A stretch of 64,000 nucleotides of DNA, taken from the NCBI GenBank assembly GCA_021295785.1, contig JAGWBR010000001.1, forward strand, positions 62,001-126,000. Direction: 5' to 3'. How positions within the stretch are numbered: the first letter of the stretch is position 1; each line of letters opens with the position of its first letter. The position numbers and the translations under genes were made by a program. The DNA is from Gemmatimonadota bacterium (lineage in GTDB: Bacteria; Gemmatimonadota; Gemmatimonadetes; Palauibacterales; Palauibacteraceae). The notes below the pieces were generated by a model. The model did no database searches, had not been told where the DNA came from, and worked only from the letters and a program-made list of their open reading frames with translations. Positions 56,603 to 64,000 of this stretch are shown here, one piece after another.

Positions 56603-57927
56603 GCCTGCTGTCTCGCGCCCCTTTTTCTCTCTTCGTCGTTCTGTCTTCCCCACGGTACGCGCCCGCCCCCCGGTTCCCCCAGGTTCGTGCGAGCGCTTGC
56701 GGGGCCGTGCGTTTGGCCCCAAGCCTGTTCAATATAGCTCCGCGACCGGTCGGACAACAACCGGCCCGGATGGTGTCGTCGTACCGATCTGGAAATGTCC
56801 TCCCTTGGCGGGATGCCTGCCCCCATGATCTCGACCTCGCGAGAAGGCTCTCGGACCAGGCGCGGGTTCAGTATGTGAAGGTAGGGAATCCCCTCCGCGG
56901 TCTCGCGATAAGTCGCGAGGTAGCGCGAGGATCCGGCAAAACCAAGAAAAAGGTCATCTTCCCGGTGGCGGGCGATCGTCTCGCCCGTAGCCGGATTCAC
57001 GAGATCGATCCAACCGTCCCGCATATCATTCTCCGGAGTGGTCGGCCGCAAATCCCGCGGCCGCCCGGGCGGACGCTCGGGATCGGGAGCGTTCCAAGCT
57101 ATCCACAGTCCCTCCCCGCCCAGGAACATATCCGCCGTGATGGGCTTGGGGTCCACGTCTTCCCCACGGGGATGCCGGTCCCACTCGTCAAACTCCCGGT
57201 CCCAAGTCTCAACCAGCCTCGGAGTCGGCGCCAACTCCCAACGTGAGATACTCGCCGAACCATAGTTCATGACCCAAAGCAATTCCTCGTTCCCGGTCGC
57301 TATGGCGGCGGGCACGTGGCCCTGGTGGGCGGCGTCGGGGTCGGCACCGAATGACCGAATTGCCCCGTCCGGGCTCACGATGTGCAACGGATGCCCGACC
57401 GACGACGGGGACGGGAGGTTGCCGGTTAAGACAGCGTCGTCCGCATTGGTCACGTAAAAATCCGCAAACTGGCCCGGAAACTGGTCTCTCCGTACGAACC
57501 CGAAAGCGTGGTCGAGTAGAGTTCGTCCGCGATCGAACTCAGAAACGTGAACATACCGCGGACCTGTGGAGATTCCCGAGATATCTCGGAATTCCCCCGG
57601 GCCGTCCCCTGCGCGCCCGACCGTCCTGAGGAACCGTCCGGTCTCGCTGAAGACGAAAATCTCCTGATACTGCCAATTCGTGATGAGTATGCGTCCTTGG
57701 GGGTCCACCGCAACCACAATCAGAATCGAGAGTACCTCGGATCCCTCGTCAAGCCCGCCCAGGATCGCCACGGTGTCGAAGACGATTCGGCACTCGGAAC
57801 AGGTCACGGCACCGGAAACCGTTCTCCGTTCTTGACCGGACGTTTGCGACGGCACAGTGGCCGACGCAATGCAGACGAGCAGCGATGCAAGAATCAAACC
57901 CGAACGAGCCGGTCGCGGAAAGCCCAC
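56575..57927 (-). CDS. Six-bladed beta-propeller exported protein
   Basis: A 450-residue protein with a signal peptide (about 1-30) and NHL-like repeats: [40 protein letters not shown] and [20 protein letters not shown], cited as separate pieces, are typical of the 6-bladed beta-propeller family frequent in Gemmatimonadota and Bacteroidota. The C-terminal 80 or so residues (after [11 protein letters not shown]) are Arg-rich and unlike a propeller blade. They run through the likely rpsO promoter and into the rpsO start. The native stop may have been lost by mutation or frameshift. GTG 57927 starts right after the DUF177 gene. Ligand unknown. Confidence 0.78.
   Translation of the reverse strand: MGFPRPARSGLILASLLVCIASATVPSQTSGQERRTVSGAVTCSECRIVFDTVAILGGLDEGSEVLSILIVVAVDPQGRILITNWQYQEIFVFSETGRFLRTVGRAGDGPGEFRDISGISTGPRYVHVSEFDRGRTLLDHAFGFVRRDQFPGQFADFYVTNADDAVLTGNLPSPSSVGHPLHIVSPDGAIRSFGADPDAAHQGHVPAAIATGNEELLWVMNYGSASISRWELAPTPRLVETWDREFDEWDRHPRGEDVDPKPITADMFLGGEGLWIAWNAPDPERPPGRPRDLRPTTPENDMRDGWIDLVNPATGETIARHREDDLFLGFAGSSRYLATYRETAEGIPYLHILNPRLVREPSREVEIMGAGIPPREDISRSVRRHHPGRLLSDRSRSYIEQAWGQTHGPASARTNLGEPGGGRVPWGRQNDEERKRGARQQAWTEKRNRQ
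56731..56760 (-). promoter_or_regulatory. Candidate sigma70-type promoter for rpsO
   Basis: On the minus strand, TATATT (56731-56736, 5 of 6 to consensus) stands 18 bases after TTGTTG (56755-56760, 3 of 6). It is AT-rich in a very GC-rich region and would start transcription about 120 bases before the rpsO GTG. It lies inside the C-terminal coding frame of the beta-propeller gene. The leader so produced could host S15 autoregulation, which is inference. Confidence 0.4.
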
Positions 57928-57931
57928 CTGA

Positions 57932-58528
57932 TCAGTCCTGCGCTACACCTGGTTGGTGGTCAGAACCCGTCGAGCGGCCTCGGAGGGCAGCCCAGCGGGG
58001 GTCGGGTTCGGGCAACGGACATGAGCAGGTCGCGTCGGCCAGCTTCACGCCGCAGCCGGGGCAAAGACCCTGGCAGTCTCCGCCGCATTCGGCGAACTCG
58101 GGGTAGAGCAACCACACTTCTTCCCTGATGGCAGGTGCCAGGTCGATGGCCTGGGTACCTGGGTCAACGGGCCATACACCGTCAGCCTCGGGCCCGACGT
58201 TGCTGGCGGGCCGGAACCACGCGCTCATTTCACCGGTCTCCAGAAGGGTCAGCGGGTTCAGGCAGCGCCTGCAAACTGCCGGTGCCCGGACCGTCACCGT
58301 CCCCCTGGCGTTTACACCCCCGGCACCCTTGTCGGCGGTGAGGTCAAGACTCACCGCCTGCACGGCTGGCGGGAGCTGCCCCAACAGCCTGCCGGGACTA
58401 CCCAATACCAGTGCCACGCGTTTCGGTTGGTGGCGGAGGGCCTTCAGCGACAGGCGGAGATGGGTCTTGCCGAAGTTGCTGCGTCGTCCGGGTTGCGGCG
58501 TGTTCTTGCCGCCGGAAGATTTTTCCAT
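57932..58528 (-). CDS. DUF177 (YceD-like) protein
   Basis: A 198-residue protein of the DUF177/YceD family, whose members are linked to 23S rRNA accumulation and ribosome assembly. The diagnostic C-terminal part is present: AIREEVWLLYPEFAECGGDC, then CPGCGVKLADATCSC and PDPRWAALRG, with the upstream CRRCL pair completing a Cys-rich potential metal site. The N-terminus is basic and Gly/Ser-rich. In most bacteria rpmF (L32) follows immediately. Here no rpmF is found and the propeller gene comes next. Confidence 0.88.
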   Translation of the reverse strand: MEKSSGGKNTPQPGRRSNFGKTHLRLSLKALRHQPKRVALVLGSPGRLLGQLPPAVQAVSLDLTADKGAGGVNARGTVTVRAPAVCRRCLNPLTLLETGEMSAWFRPASNVGPEADGVWPVDPGTQAIDLAPAIREEVWLLYPEFAECGGDCQGLCPGCGVKLADATCSCPLPEPDPRWAALRGRSTGSDHQPGVAQD

Positions 58529-58585
58529 GCCAGCCCCGCTCGATTTGTCGGGAAAGTCAATCCTGCCGGAAGCCCTTGCCTGGGA

Positions 58586-59011
58586 TCAGCCCAGCAGGTC
58601 TGCCTCGCCGAAGAAGAACGCCAGTTCACGCTGCGCGTTTTCGTTCGAATCCGACCCGTGCACGGCGTTGCGGCTCTTGTCTTCGGCGTAGAGCCCACGC
58701 ACCGTCCCGGGGGCGGCCTCGGCAGGGTCGGTGGCCCCGATTACCTTCCTCAGGAGCGGCACCGCGTCAGGCCCTTCCAGGGCCAGGGGCATGCACGGCC
58801 CCGAGGTCATGAAATCAACCAGATCTCCGAAGAACGGTCGCTCGCTGTGGATTTCGTAGAAAGCTTCGGCCTGCGCGCGCGACATGGTCATTACGCGGGC
58901 CGCGACGAGGCTCAGCCCGGCATCTTCCAGCACGGCAAGGACCTTCCCCGCCAGCCCGGAGCCCACGGCATCCGGCTTGATAATCGCCAGAGTCCTGGTA
59001 TCGGATTTCAT
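58586..59011 (-). CDS. ndk: Nucleoside-diphosphate kinase
   Basis: Transfers phosphate between nucleoside di- and triphosphates. The 141-residue protein begins TLAIIKPDAVGSGLAGKV and has the active-site motif NAVHGSDSNENA with the phospho-acceptor H118. Both match the family exactly. It lies 34 bases after sucD, consistent with the known physical and metabolic pairing of Ndk with succinyl-CoA synthetase. Confidence 0.96.
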   Translation of the reverse strand: MKSDTRTLAIIKPDAVGSGLAGKVLAVLEDAGLSLVAARVMTMSRAQAEAFYEIHSERPFFGDLVDFMTSGPCMPLALEGPDAVPLLRKVIGATDPAEAAPGTVRGLYAEDKSRNAVHGSDSNENAQRELAFFFGEADLLG

Positions 59012-59045
59012 TGCACTCGTTGGTTAGTTGTTCGCGCGCCGGCAG

Positions 59046-59915
59046 TCAGAGCCGTGCACCGAGCAAGTCGGCCACTTCGACCGGTCGCTCCGCAACCGCG
59101 ATGCCGTTTTCCTGGAACGAGCGGACCTTCTCCGCCGCTGTCCCCTCTGCCCCGGAAATGATTGCACCCGCATGGCCCATCCGGCGTCCCGGCGGTGCCG
59201 ACCGTCCGGCAATAAACCCGACCACGGGCTTGGTCATGTGTTTGGACACGTATTCGGCGGCCACCTGTTCGTCGGTTCCCCCGATCTCGCCGATCAGCGC
59301 CACCGCGGCCGTGCGCGGGTCGTTCTCAAACGCCTCCAGGCAGTCCACAAAACTGGTGCCGACTATCGGATCCCCGCCGATCCCGACGCAGGCCGATTGG
59401 CCAATGCCCGCCTTGGTGAGGCAGTCGATTACTTCGTAAGTCAAAGTGCCTGAACGGCTTACGATGCCCGCAGGCCCCTCGGCGACGATGTTGCCCGGCA
59501 GAATACCCACCTTGCAGACGCCGGGAACAATCAGGCCCGGGCAGTTGGGGCCGACGATGCGCGCCCCGTGTTCCCGTGCGTACGGGAGCAGCCGCAGCAT
59601 GTCGGCAACGGGCACGCCCTCGGTGATGATGACCACCAGTTCCACGCCCGCACTGATGGCCTCAAAGCCCGCGTCCGCGGCGAACCGCGCCGGCACGTAG
59701 ACCACCGAGGCGTTGGCCCCGGTTTCGGCGACCGCCTCGGCGACCGTATCAAAAACAGGCACCGCGTCGTCAAATGCCTTACCGCCCCTCCCCGGCGTGA
59801 CCCCGGCAACCACCTGGGTGCCGTATCCGATCATCTGCCGGGCGTGGAAAGAACCGTCGCGGCCGGTAATGCCTTGGACAATCAGCTTCGTGTCGCCGCC
59901 AATGAAGATGCCCAT
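59046..59915 (-). CDS. sucD: Succinyl-CoA synthetase alpha subunit
   Basis: Alpha subunit of the TCA-cycle enzyme that makes ATP or GTP from succinyl-CoA. The 289-residue protein has the CoA-binding [27 protein letters not shown] and the phospho-histidine H248 in [12 protein letters not shown]. It starts 6 bases after sucC and forms the heterodimer with it. Confidence 0.97.
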   Translation of the reverse strand: MGIFIGGDTKLIVQGITGRDGSFHARQMIGYGTQVVAGVTPGRGGKAFDDAVPVFDTVAEAVAETGANASVVYVPARFAADAGFEAISAGVELVVIITEGVPVADMLRLLPYAREHGARIVGPNCPGLIVPGVCKVGILPGNIVAEGPAGIVSRSGTLTYEVIDCLTKAGIGQSACVGIGGDPIVGTSFVDCLEAFENDPRTAAVALIGEIGGTDEQVAAEYVSKHMTKPVVGFIAGRSAPPGRRMGHAGAIISGAEGTAAEKVRSFQENGIAVAERPVEVADLLGARL

Positions 59916-59921
59916 GCCGCG

Positions 59922-61061
59922 TCAGCCTCCCAGTTCGACCGCTGCGCGGACCGCACCGTCCATGTCGGAAAGAGCTTGGAACCCGCGCCGGGCCAGAATC
60001 GCCAGACCCTCGGCCTGGTTCGTGCCGGTCAGGCGAATCGTGATCGGAATTTGGAGGTCGAACGAATCCGTGGCCTGTACGATTCCCCGCGCCACGTCGT
60101 CGCAGCGCGTGATGCCGCCGAAGATGTTGAAGAGGACCGAACTGACCGCGCTGTCGGCGGTGATGAGCTCCAGGGCGGCCACGACCTTGGCCGGGTTCGA
60201 TGAACCGCCAATGTCCAGAAAGTTCGCCGGTTCCCCGCCGTAGTGTTTGACCAGGTCCATCGTGGCCATGGCCAGCCCTGCCCCGTTGACGCAGCACCCG
60301 ATGTTGCCGTCGAGTCTGACGTAAGAGAGGCCGGCGGCACGGGCGGCCGTCTCGGCGGGATCTTCGGCCTCCGGGTCCCGCAGCGCCTCAATCTGGGGCA
60401 AACGGAACAGGGCGTTGTCGTCGATGTTCATCTTGGCATCGATGGCCAGCACTTCGCCGGCCCCGTTCACAATCAGCGGGTTGATCTCGGCGAGGGTGGC
60501 GCCGCTGCCCAGGTACGCCTCGTACAGCTTCTGGAGGATGGCAGCCGCCGACCTGGCCTGTTTCGCCTTTTCGGCCTCCGGATACAGGAAGCGTCCGAGC
60601 TCGCCCGCCTGGTGGTCGAACAACCCGTACCGTGGGTCGATCCGCCGAGTCATGATTGCGGCCGGGTTGGTGGCCGCGACCTCTTCGATGTCGACGCCGC
60701 CGGCCGGCGAAACCATCACTGCGTCGGCCTGCTGGGCCCGGTCGAGCACGATCCCCACGTACGCCTCGGATGCGATTGTCTCGGCCGGTCCCACCAGCAC
60801 CTTCCGCACGGCGTGGCCCTTGATCTCCATGCCGAGGATGGCCCCCGCCAGCTCCTGGGCCTCCGCGGGGGTCGAAGCCAGTTTGACCCCGCCGGCCTTG
60901 CCCCGCCCGCCGGCATGGACCTGGGCCTTGACGACCACCTGCGCCCCGATTTCCTCCGCTGCCCGGCGCACCTCCCCGGGGGTTTCGGCGACAAATCCCT
61001 CCGGCACGGGAATCCCGTGGTCCCTGAGGATGGCGCGCGCCTGATATTCGTGGATGTTCAC
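59922..61061 (-). CDS. sucC: Succinyl-CoA synthetase beta subunit
   Basis: ATP-grasp beta subunit, 379 residues. It begins MNIHEYQARAILRDHGIPVP, has the nucleotide-binding AQVHAGGRGKAGGVKLA, EINPLIVNG with its Mg-binding Asn, and GCCVNGAGLAMATMD. GTG 61061 is the start, with no good ribosome-binding site but with strong homology at the N-terminus. It heads the sucC-sucD-ndk string. Confidence 0.97.
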   Translation of the reverse strand: MNIHEYQARAILRDHGIPVPEGFVAETPGEVRRAAEEIGAQVVVKAQVHAGGRGKAGGVKLASTPAEAQELAGAILGMEIKGHAVRKVLVGPAETIASEAYVGIVLDRAQQADAVMVSPAGGVDIEEVAATNPAAIMTRRIDPRYGLFDHQAGELGRFLYPEAEKAKQARSAAAILQKLYEAYLGSGATLAEINPLIVNGAGEVLAIDAKMNIDDNALFRLPQIEALRDPEAEDPAETAARAAGLSYVRLDGNIGCCVNGAGLAMATMDLVKHYGGEPANFLDIGGSSNPAKVVAALELITADSAVSSVLFNIFGGITRCDDVARGIVQATDSFDLQIPITIRLTGTNQAEGLAILARRGFQALSDMDGAVRAAVELGG

Positions 61062-61275
61062 GTTTGTTTGGTGGCTCCCGGGGTTGCATGGGTGGTTCCG
61101 ATCGGACAGTCCGGCGGGTCCGCCCGGACAGGCTGGTCCCGAGACGCGGGAACGTTACCCTGATTTCCGTGGATTCGCAGCAGCCCCGGACTGCTCCCGT
61201 CAGAAGTTACCCTCATGACACGCTTTCCCTCGCTTTAACCCGGCAACCACCCTGACTCCGGGCGATCCGGGCCGC
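61062..61275. other. Intergenic region with CGGAC half-site repeats upstream of sucC
   Basis: This is part of the largest low-gene interval in the window (61062-61459 if the small ORF is not real). Near sucC, at 61103-61129, it holds four CGGAC/GTCCG half-sites: a tight dyad CGGACAGTCCG (61103-61113) and then GTCCGCCCGGAC (61118-61129). This resembles an operator or a leader hairpin about 45-70 bases before the sucC start. The rest shows no recognised RNA gene and no clear sigma70-type promoter. Confidence 0.3.
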
Positions 61276-61467
61276 ATGATGATGCCCGAGGCAGCCAGAG
61301 CCAGCTCCTGGCGAGACACCAAGGTCTATCAGGATCACGGGTACCTGGTGTCCGAAAACGCCGGTCCCACGGCATGCAGGTGTTCGTGTTTCAAGACCGG
61401 CACCGTGATCGTGACAAGCGGTCGGGAGGGCCTGTTCATGGTCCGTTACCGCAAGCCGATCACGTGA
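61276..61467 (+). CDS. Possible small Cys-containing protein (uncertain)
   Basis: A 63-codon frame from three consecutive ATGs at 61276. The product has a mildly polar N-terminus and a distinctive centre, ACRCSCFKTGTVIV, then EGLFMVRYRKPIT. About 79% of its codons end in G or C, which is close to the neighbouring genes, so it may be real. Against that, there is no obvious ribosome-binding site and I recognise no family. It overlaps the end of the convergent phosphohexomutase gene by 8 bases. Confidence 0.35.
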   Translation: MMMPEAARASSWRDTKVYQDHGYLVSENAGPTACRCSCFKTGTVIVTSGREGLFMVRYRKPIT

Positions 61468-62857
61468 CGGATGCCATGACCTGACCGATGGAAACGCCCC
61501 ACCGGGAGAGACGGTCGTCCATCTCGGCGGCTATCTCACCCAGTCGGGCGTCGCTGTCGGCCTCGATGCGGGCCACCACCACGGGCTGCGTGTTACTGCT
61601 TCGGATCAGCCCCCAGCCCCCGCCGAACTCGATGCGCGCGCCGTCGATGTCCGCCACATCGTAATTGGACGAGAAGAACGCCGTCATGTCTCTGACGATT
61701 TCGGGGCCGGCTCCCTCCGGGCAGGGAATCCTGAGCTCCGGGGTGGAGGGGCGGTGGGGCAACTCCGCTACCAGCTCTTCAAGCGTTCGCCCGGAGGCCG
61801 CGACCAGCCCGGCCAGGCGGGCGGCCGCGTAGATCCCGTCGTCAAACCCGTACCAGTCGGCAAAGAAAATGTGGCCGCTCATTTCGCCGGCCAGAGGGGC
61901 ACCGAGCTCGTTCATTCGGGTGCGGATCAGGGCGTGGCCGGTCTTCCACATCTCGGGTTTGCCGCCGCCCGCCGTTATCGTGTCCGCCAGGGCGCTGGAG
62001 CATTTGACGTCGAACACGATGGTGGCGCCGGGGTGCCTGGCCAGCGTTTGCCGCGCGAACAGTGCCATGAGGCGGTCGGCCCGCACCGGAGTGCCCGAAC
62101 CGGTGACGGCTCCCAGGCGGTCTGCGTCGCCGTCCAGGGCGGTGCCCAGGGCCCAGTCGCGCTCCTTTACCCTGTCGGCAAGGTGGAGGAGGTTCTCGTC
62201 GACGGTGGGGTCGGGGTGGTGGTTGGGGAAGGTCCCGTCGGATTGGCAGAACAGACCCTCGACTTCGATGCCGGCGGCCTCAAGGGCCTCGACGGCGACC
62301 ACGCTGCCGGCTCCGTTGCCGGCGTCGAGCACCATCCGGACCGGAGCGGGCGTCCGGGCCCGCGGCCCGAACTTCTCCACGTAGCGCGAGAGCACCGACG
62401 TGGAGGTCAACGCGCCCCGGCCTGCAGGCGGATCGCCGAAGTCGGCCTTGTTGATCCGGCGGCGGAGAGTCTGGATGGCAGCTCCGAAGAACGGGAAGTG
62501 ACCGACGGTCATCTTGATTCCGTTGTATTCGGGCGGGTTATGCGAACCCGTGATCTGTACCGCCAGGTCGGTGCCCAGTTCCCGGTCGGCGAAATACAGG
62601 ACGGGCGTGGGCACCTCCCCAACATCCGCGATGTGTACACCGCCCTCCCGCAGGCCCAGGATCAGGGCATCCGCCAGCGAGGGCGAAGAGGGCCGGTTGT
62701 CGTGTCCCACGGCGGCACCCGTCCGAGCCCCCGGTTTCCGGTGGCTGACCTCGGCGGCGAGGGCGCGACCGACGAAATAGGCCGCCTCTTCGGTCAGGCC
62801 GTGGCCGTAGATCCCCCGGATGTCGTATTCGCGGAAAATCTCGGGGGGAACGTGCAT
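61460..62857 (-). CDS. Phosphomannomutase / phosphoglucomutase (AlgC-type)
   Basis: Alpha-D-phosphohexomutase that interconverts hexose 1- and 6-phosphates for polysaccharide and nucleotide-sugar synthesis. The 465-residue protein starts HVPPEIFREYDIRGIYG, carries the phosphoserine loop QITGSHNPPEYNGIKM, the Mg site ALDGDADRLGAV, the sugar-binding GEMSGHIFFADWYGFDD and the C-terminal phosphate-binding RSSNTQPVVVARIEA. ATG 62857 is chosen over a long unrelated upstream frame that overlaps nuoN. It lies 50 bases after nuoN. Mannose versus glucose preference cannot be told. Confidence 0.94.
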   Translation of the reverse strand: MHVPPEIFREYDIRGIYGHGLTEEAAYFVGRALAAEVSHRKPGARTGAAVGHDNRPSSPSLADALILGLREGGVHIADVGEVPTPVLYFADRELGTDLAVQITGSHNPPEYNGIKMTVGHFPFFGAAIQTLRRRINKADFGDPPAGRGALTSTSVLSRYVEKFGPRARTPAPVRMVLDAGNGAGSVVAVEALEAAGIEVEGLFCQSDGTFPNHHPDPTVDENLLHLADRVKERDWALGTALDGDADRLGAVTGSGTPVRADRLMALFARQTLARHPGATIVFDVKCSSALADTITAGGGKPEMWKTGHALIRTRMNELGAPLAGEMSGHIFFADWYGFDDGIYAAARLAGLVAASGRTLEELVAELPHRPSTPELRIPCPEGAGPEIVRDMTAFFSSNYDVADIDGARIEFGGGWGLIRSSNTQPVVVARIEADSDARLGEIAAEMDDRLSRWGVSIGQVMASVT

Positions 62858-62907
62858 ATGACCGGGCTTGTGACGCGCTGGGCCGTGATCGGAGGGAAAA
62901 CCCCCTG

Positions 62908-64000
62908 CTACGGGGCTTCGCCCACCTCGACGCCGGCGACCTCGGGGCCATCGGCAGCCACCGGGGCCCGAGCGGTGGCAGCCTCCACGCCCTCGATAAG
63001 GCGACCGGGGAAAAGGCCGGCCGCCAGCACGGCGAGCGCGCACCCGACCACGATCCACCTGAACCCCCCTGCACCCCGAAGCGCAGGCGCTGAACCGGAA
63101 GCTCCTTCGGGCGATTCTTCGAAATACATCTTCCACACCACGCGCAGGTAGTAGTAGTAAGAAACGAGGCTCGACAGCACGAGGATGACCGCCAGACCGA
63201 ATTCTCCTGCCGCCAGGCCGGCCCGCAGCAGGAACAACTTCCCGACGAAACCGGCGGTCGGCGGGAACCCGGCGAGCGACAGAAGCAGCACCACCAAGGC
63301 TGCCGAGAGCCAGGGTTTCTCCCACCCAAGCCCGCGGAAATCGCGGAGGCTGCGCCCGCCCCGCCCGGCCGCCAGATGGCTCACCAACGCCAGCGCCGCG
63401 GCGGTCGTAACCGCATATGCCCCGAGGTAGAACAACGCGCCCGACCGGCCCGCGTCAGACATCGCAGCCACGCCGACCAGCAGGTACCCGGCGTGAGCCA
63501 CCGAGGAATAGGCCAGCATTCGTTTGAGGTCTTGCTGCTGCAGGGCGACCAGGTTCGGGACGATCATTGTGAGCGCGGCCAGCCACCACACCGCGCCTGC
63601 CCACTGGGCGTGTGCGCCCGCCAGGTCAACGGTGAAGATCCGCAGAACGGCCACGAACGCGGCCGCTTTGACACCGGTTGCCATGAAGGCCGTTACGGGG
63701 AACGGTGCCCCCTCGTAGGCGTCCGGGGTCCACATGTGGAACGGCACCGCCGCTACCTTGAACCCCAGACCGATCAGGAGCATGCCGACTCCCCCGGCCA
63801 GAAGCAGGTCGCCGGCCGCCGCACCCGAGGAGATGGCCAGCGCCGCCTCGCTCAGCCGCGTCGTACCCGTGGCCCCGTAGAGCAGCGCGATCCCGTAGAG
63901 CAGGAATGCGCTCGCGAAGGCCCCCATGATGAAATATTTGACGCTCGCCTCGGACGACCGCGGATTCCGGCGGGCGTACCCCGCCAGGACGTACACCGAG
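62908..64000 (-). CDS. nuoN: NADH-quinone oxidoreductase subunit N, 5'-truncated
   Basis: Proton-pumping membrane subunit of complex I, cut by the right edge so the N-terminal part is missing. About 364 C-terminal residues are visible. They start inside the family's VLAGYARRNPRSSEASVKYF and include GFKVAAVPFHMWTPDAYEG, LQQQDLKRMLAYSSVAHAGY and LAGFPPTAGFVGKLFLLRA. These identify NuoN rather than NuoL or NuoM. It is probably the last gene of a nuo operon that lies further right. Confidence 0.95.
   Translation of the reverse strand, partial: SVYVLAGYARRNPRSSEASVKYFIMGAFASAFLLYGIALLYGATGTTRLSEAALAISSGAAAGDLLLAGGVGMLLIGLGFKVAAVPFHMWTPDAYEGAPFPVTAFMATGVKAAAFVAVLRIFTVDLAGAHAQWAGAVWWLAALTMIVPNLVALQQQDLKRMLAYSSVAHAGYLLVGVAAMSDAGRSGALFYLGAYAVTTAAALALVSHLAAGRGGRSLRDFRGLGWEKPWLSAALVVLLLSLAGFPPTAGFVGKLFLLRAGLAAGEFGLAVILVLSSLVSYYYYLRVVWKMYFEESPEGASGSAPALRGAGGFRWIVVGCALAVLAAGLFPGRLIEGVEAATARAPVAADGPEVAGVEVGEAP

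Noticed and set aside
62858-63325. Extended N-terminus of the phosphohexomutase frame
   Set aside because: The added 156 residues overlap nuoN in another frame and have no homology. ATG 62857 gives the standard start.

Overview
The window is a dense, GC-rich bacterial chromosome segment made almost entirely of core metabolism and cell-envelope genes. I see no rRNA, tRNA, CRISPR array, prophage, insertion sequence or plasmid feature. Gene content fits an aerobic, Gram-negative-type heterotroph: caa3-type cytochrome oxidase, NADH dehydrogenase subunit N, succinyl-CoA synthetase, propionyl-CoA carboxylase plus methylmalonyl-CoA epimerase, a complete MreBCD/PBP2/RodA set, an Mla-type lipid ABC transporter and several lipoproteins. 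DUF4159, DUF4175, six-bladed beta-propeller and Ig-like lipoprotein genes, with many GTG and TTG starts, make Gemmatimonadota my best guess. That placement is inference and was not tested against any database.

Layout. 1-9905 (minus): carboxylase beta subunit (cut by the left edge), a periplasmic-binding lipoprotein, rpsA, cmk, aroA, rnz, an unknown gene and an orphan E1-alpha dehydrogenase. 10103-10897 (plus): a lone DUF4159 gene. 10894-15835 (minus): msrP followed by ctaC, ctaD, ctaE and ctaF. 15975-32181 (minus): in order of transcription trxA, rsmI, four poorly characterised envelope genes (DUF4175, repeat protein, amidotransferase-like, TonB-like), valS, an Ig-like lipoprotein, selA, purN, purH. 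32415-33631 (plus): methylmalonyl-CoA epimerase and a glycosyltransferase. 33564-34088 (minus): a small putative lipoprotein. 34270-40943 (plus): an NCS2 permease with an unusual C-terminal domain, an OPT transporter, a small lipoprotein and MlaE-, MlaF- and MlaD-like genes. 40950-56602 (minus): rpsO, pnp, ald, mreBCD, mrdA, rodA, accD, folC, bacilliredoxin, hisS, guaA, Nif3-like. 56575-64000 (minus): nuoN (cut by the right edge), phosphohexomutase, sucC, sucD, ndk, DUF177, beta-propeller.

Genes are packed as long translationally coupled strings. I counted about 18 junctions where the downstream start codon overlaps the upstream TGA as ATGA, GTGA, TTGA and, once, CTGA. The CTGA case matters: hisS can only be full length if it starts at CTG (44568). 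A second gene (lipoprotein near 38107) also gets a textbook signal peptide only from a CTG start.

No single dramatic new system is obvious. The best candidates for something undescribed are the four-gene coupled envelope module at 24028-30929, the NCS2 permease fused to a degenerate RsbW-like domain together with its OPT and Mla-like neighbours at 34270-40943, and msrP at the head of a caa3 oxidase operon.
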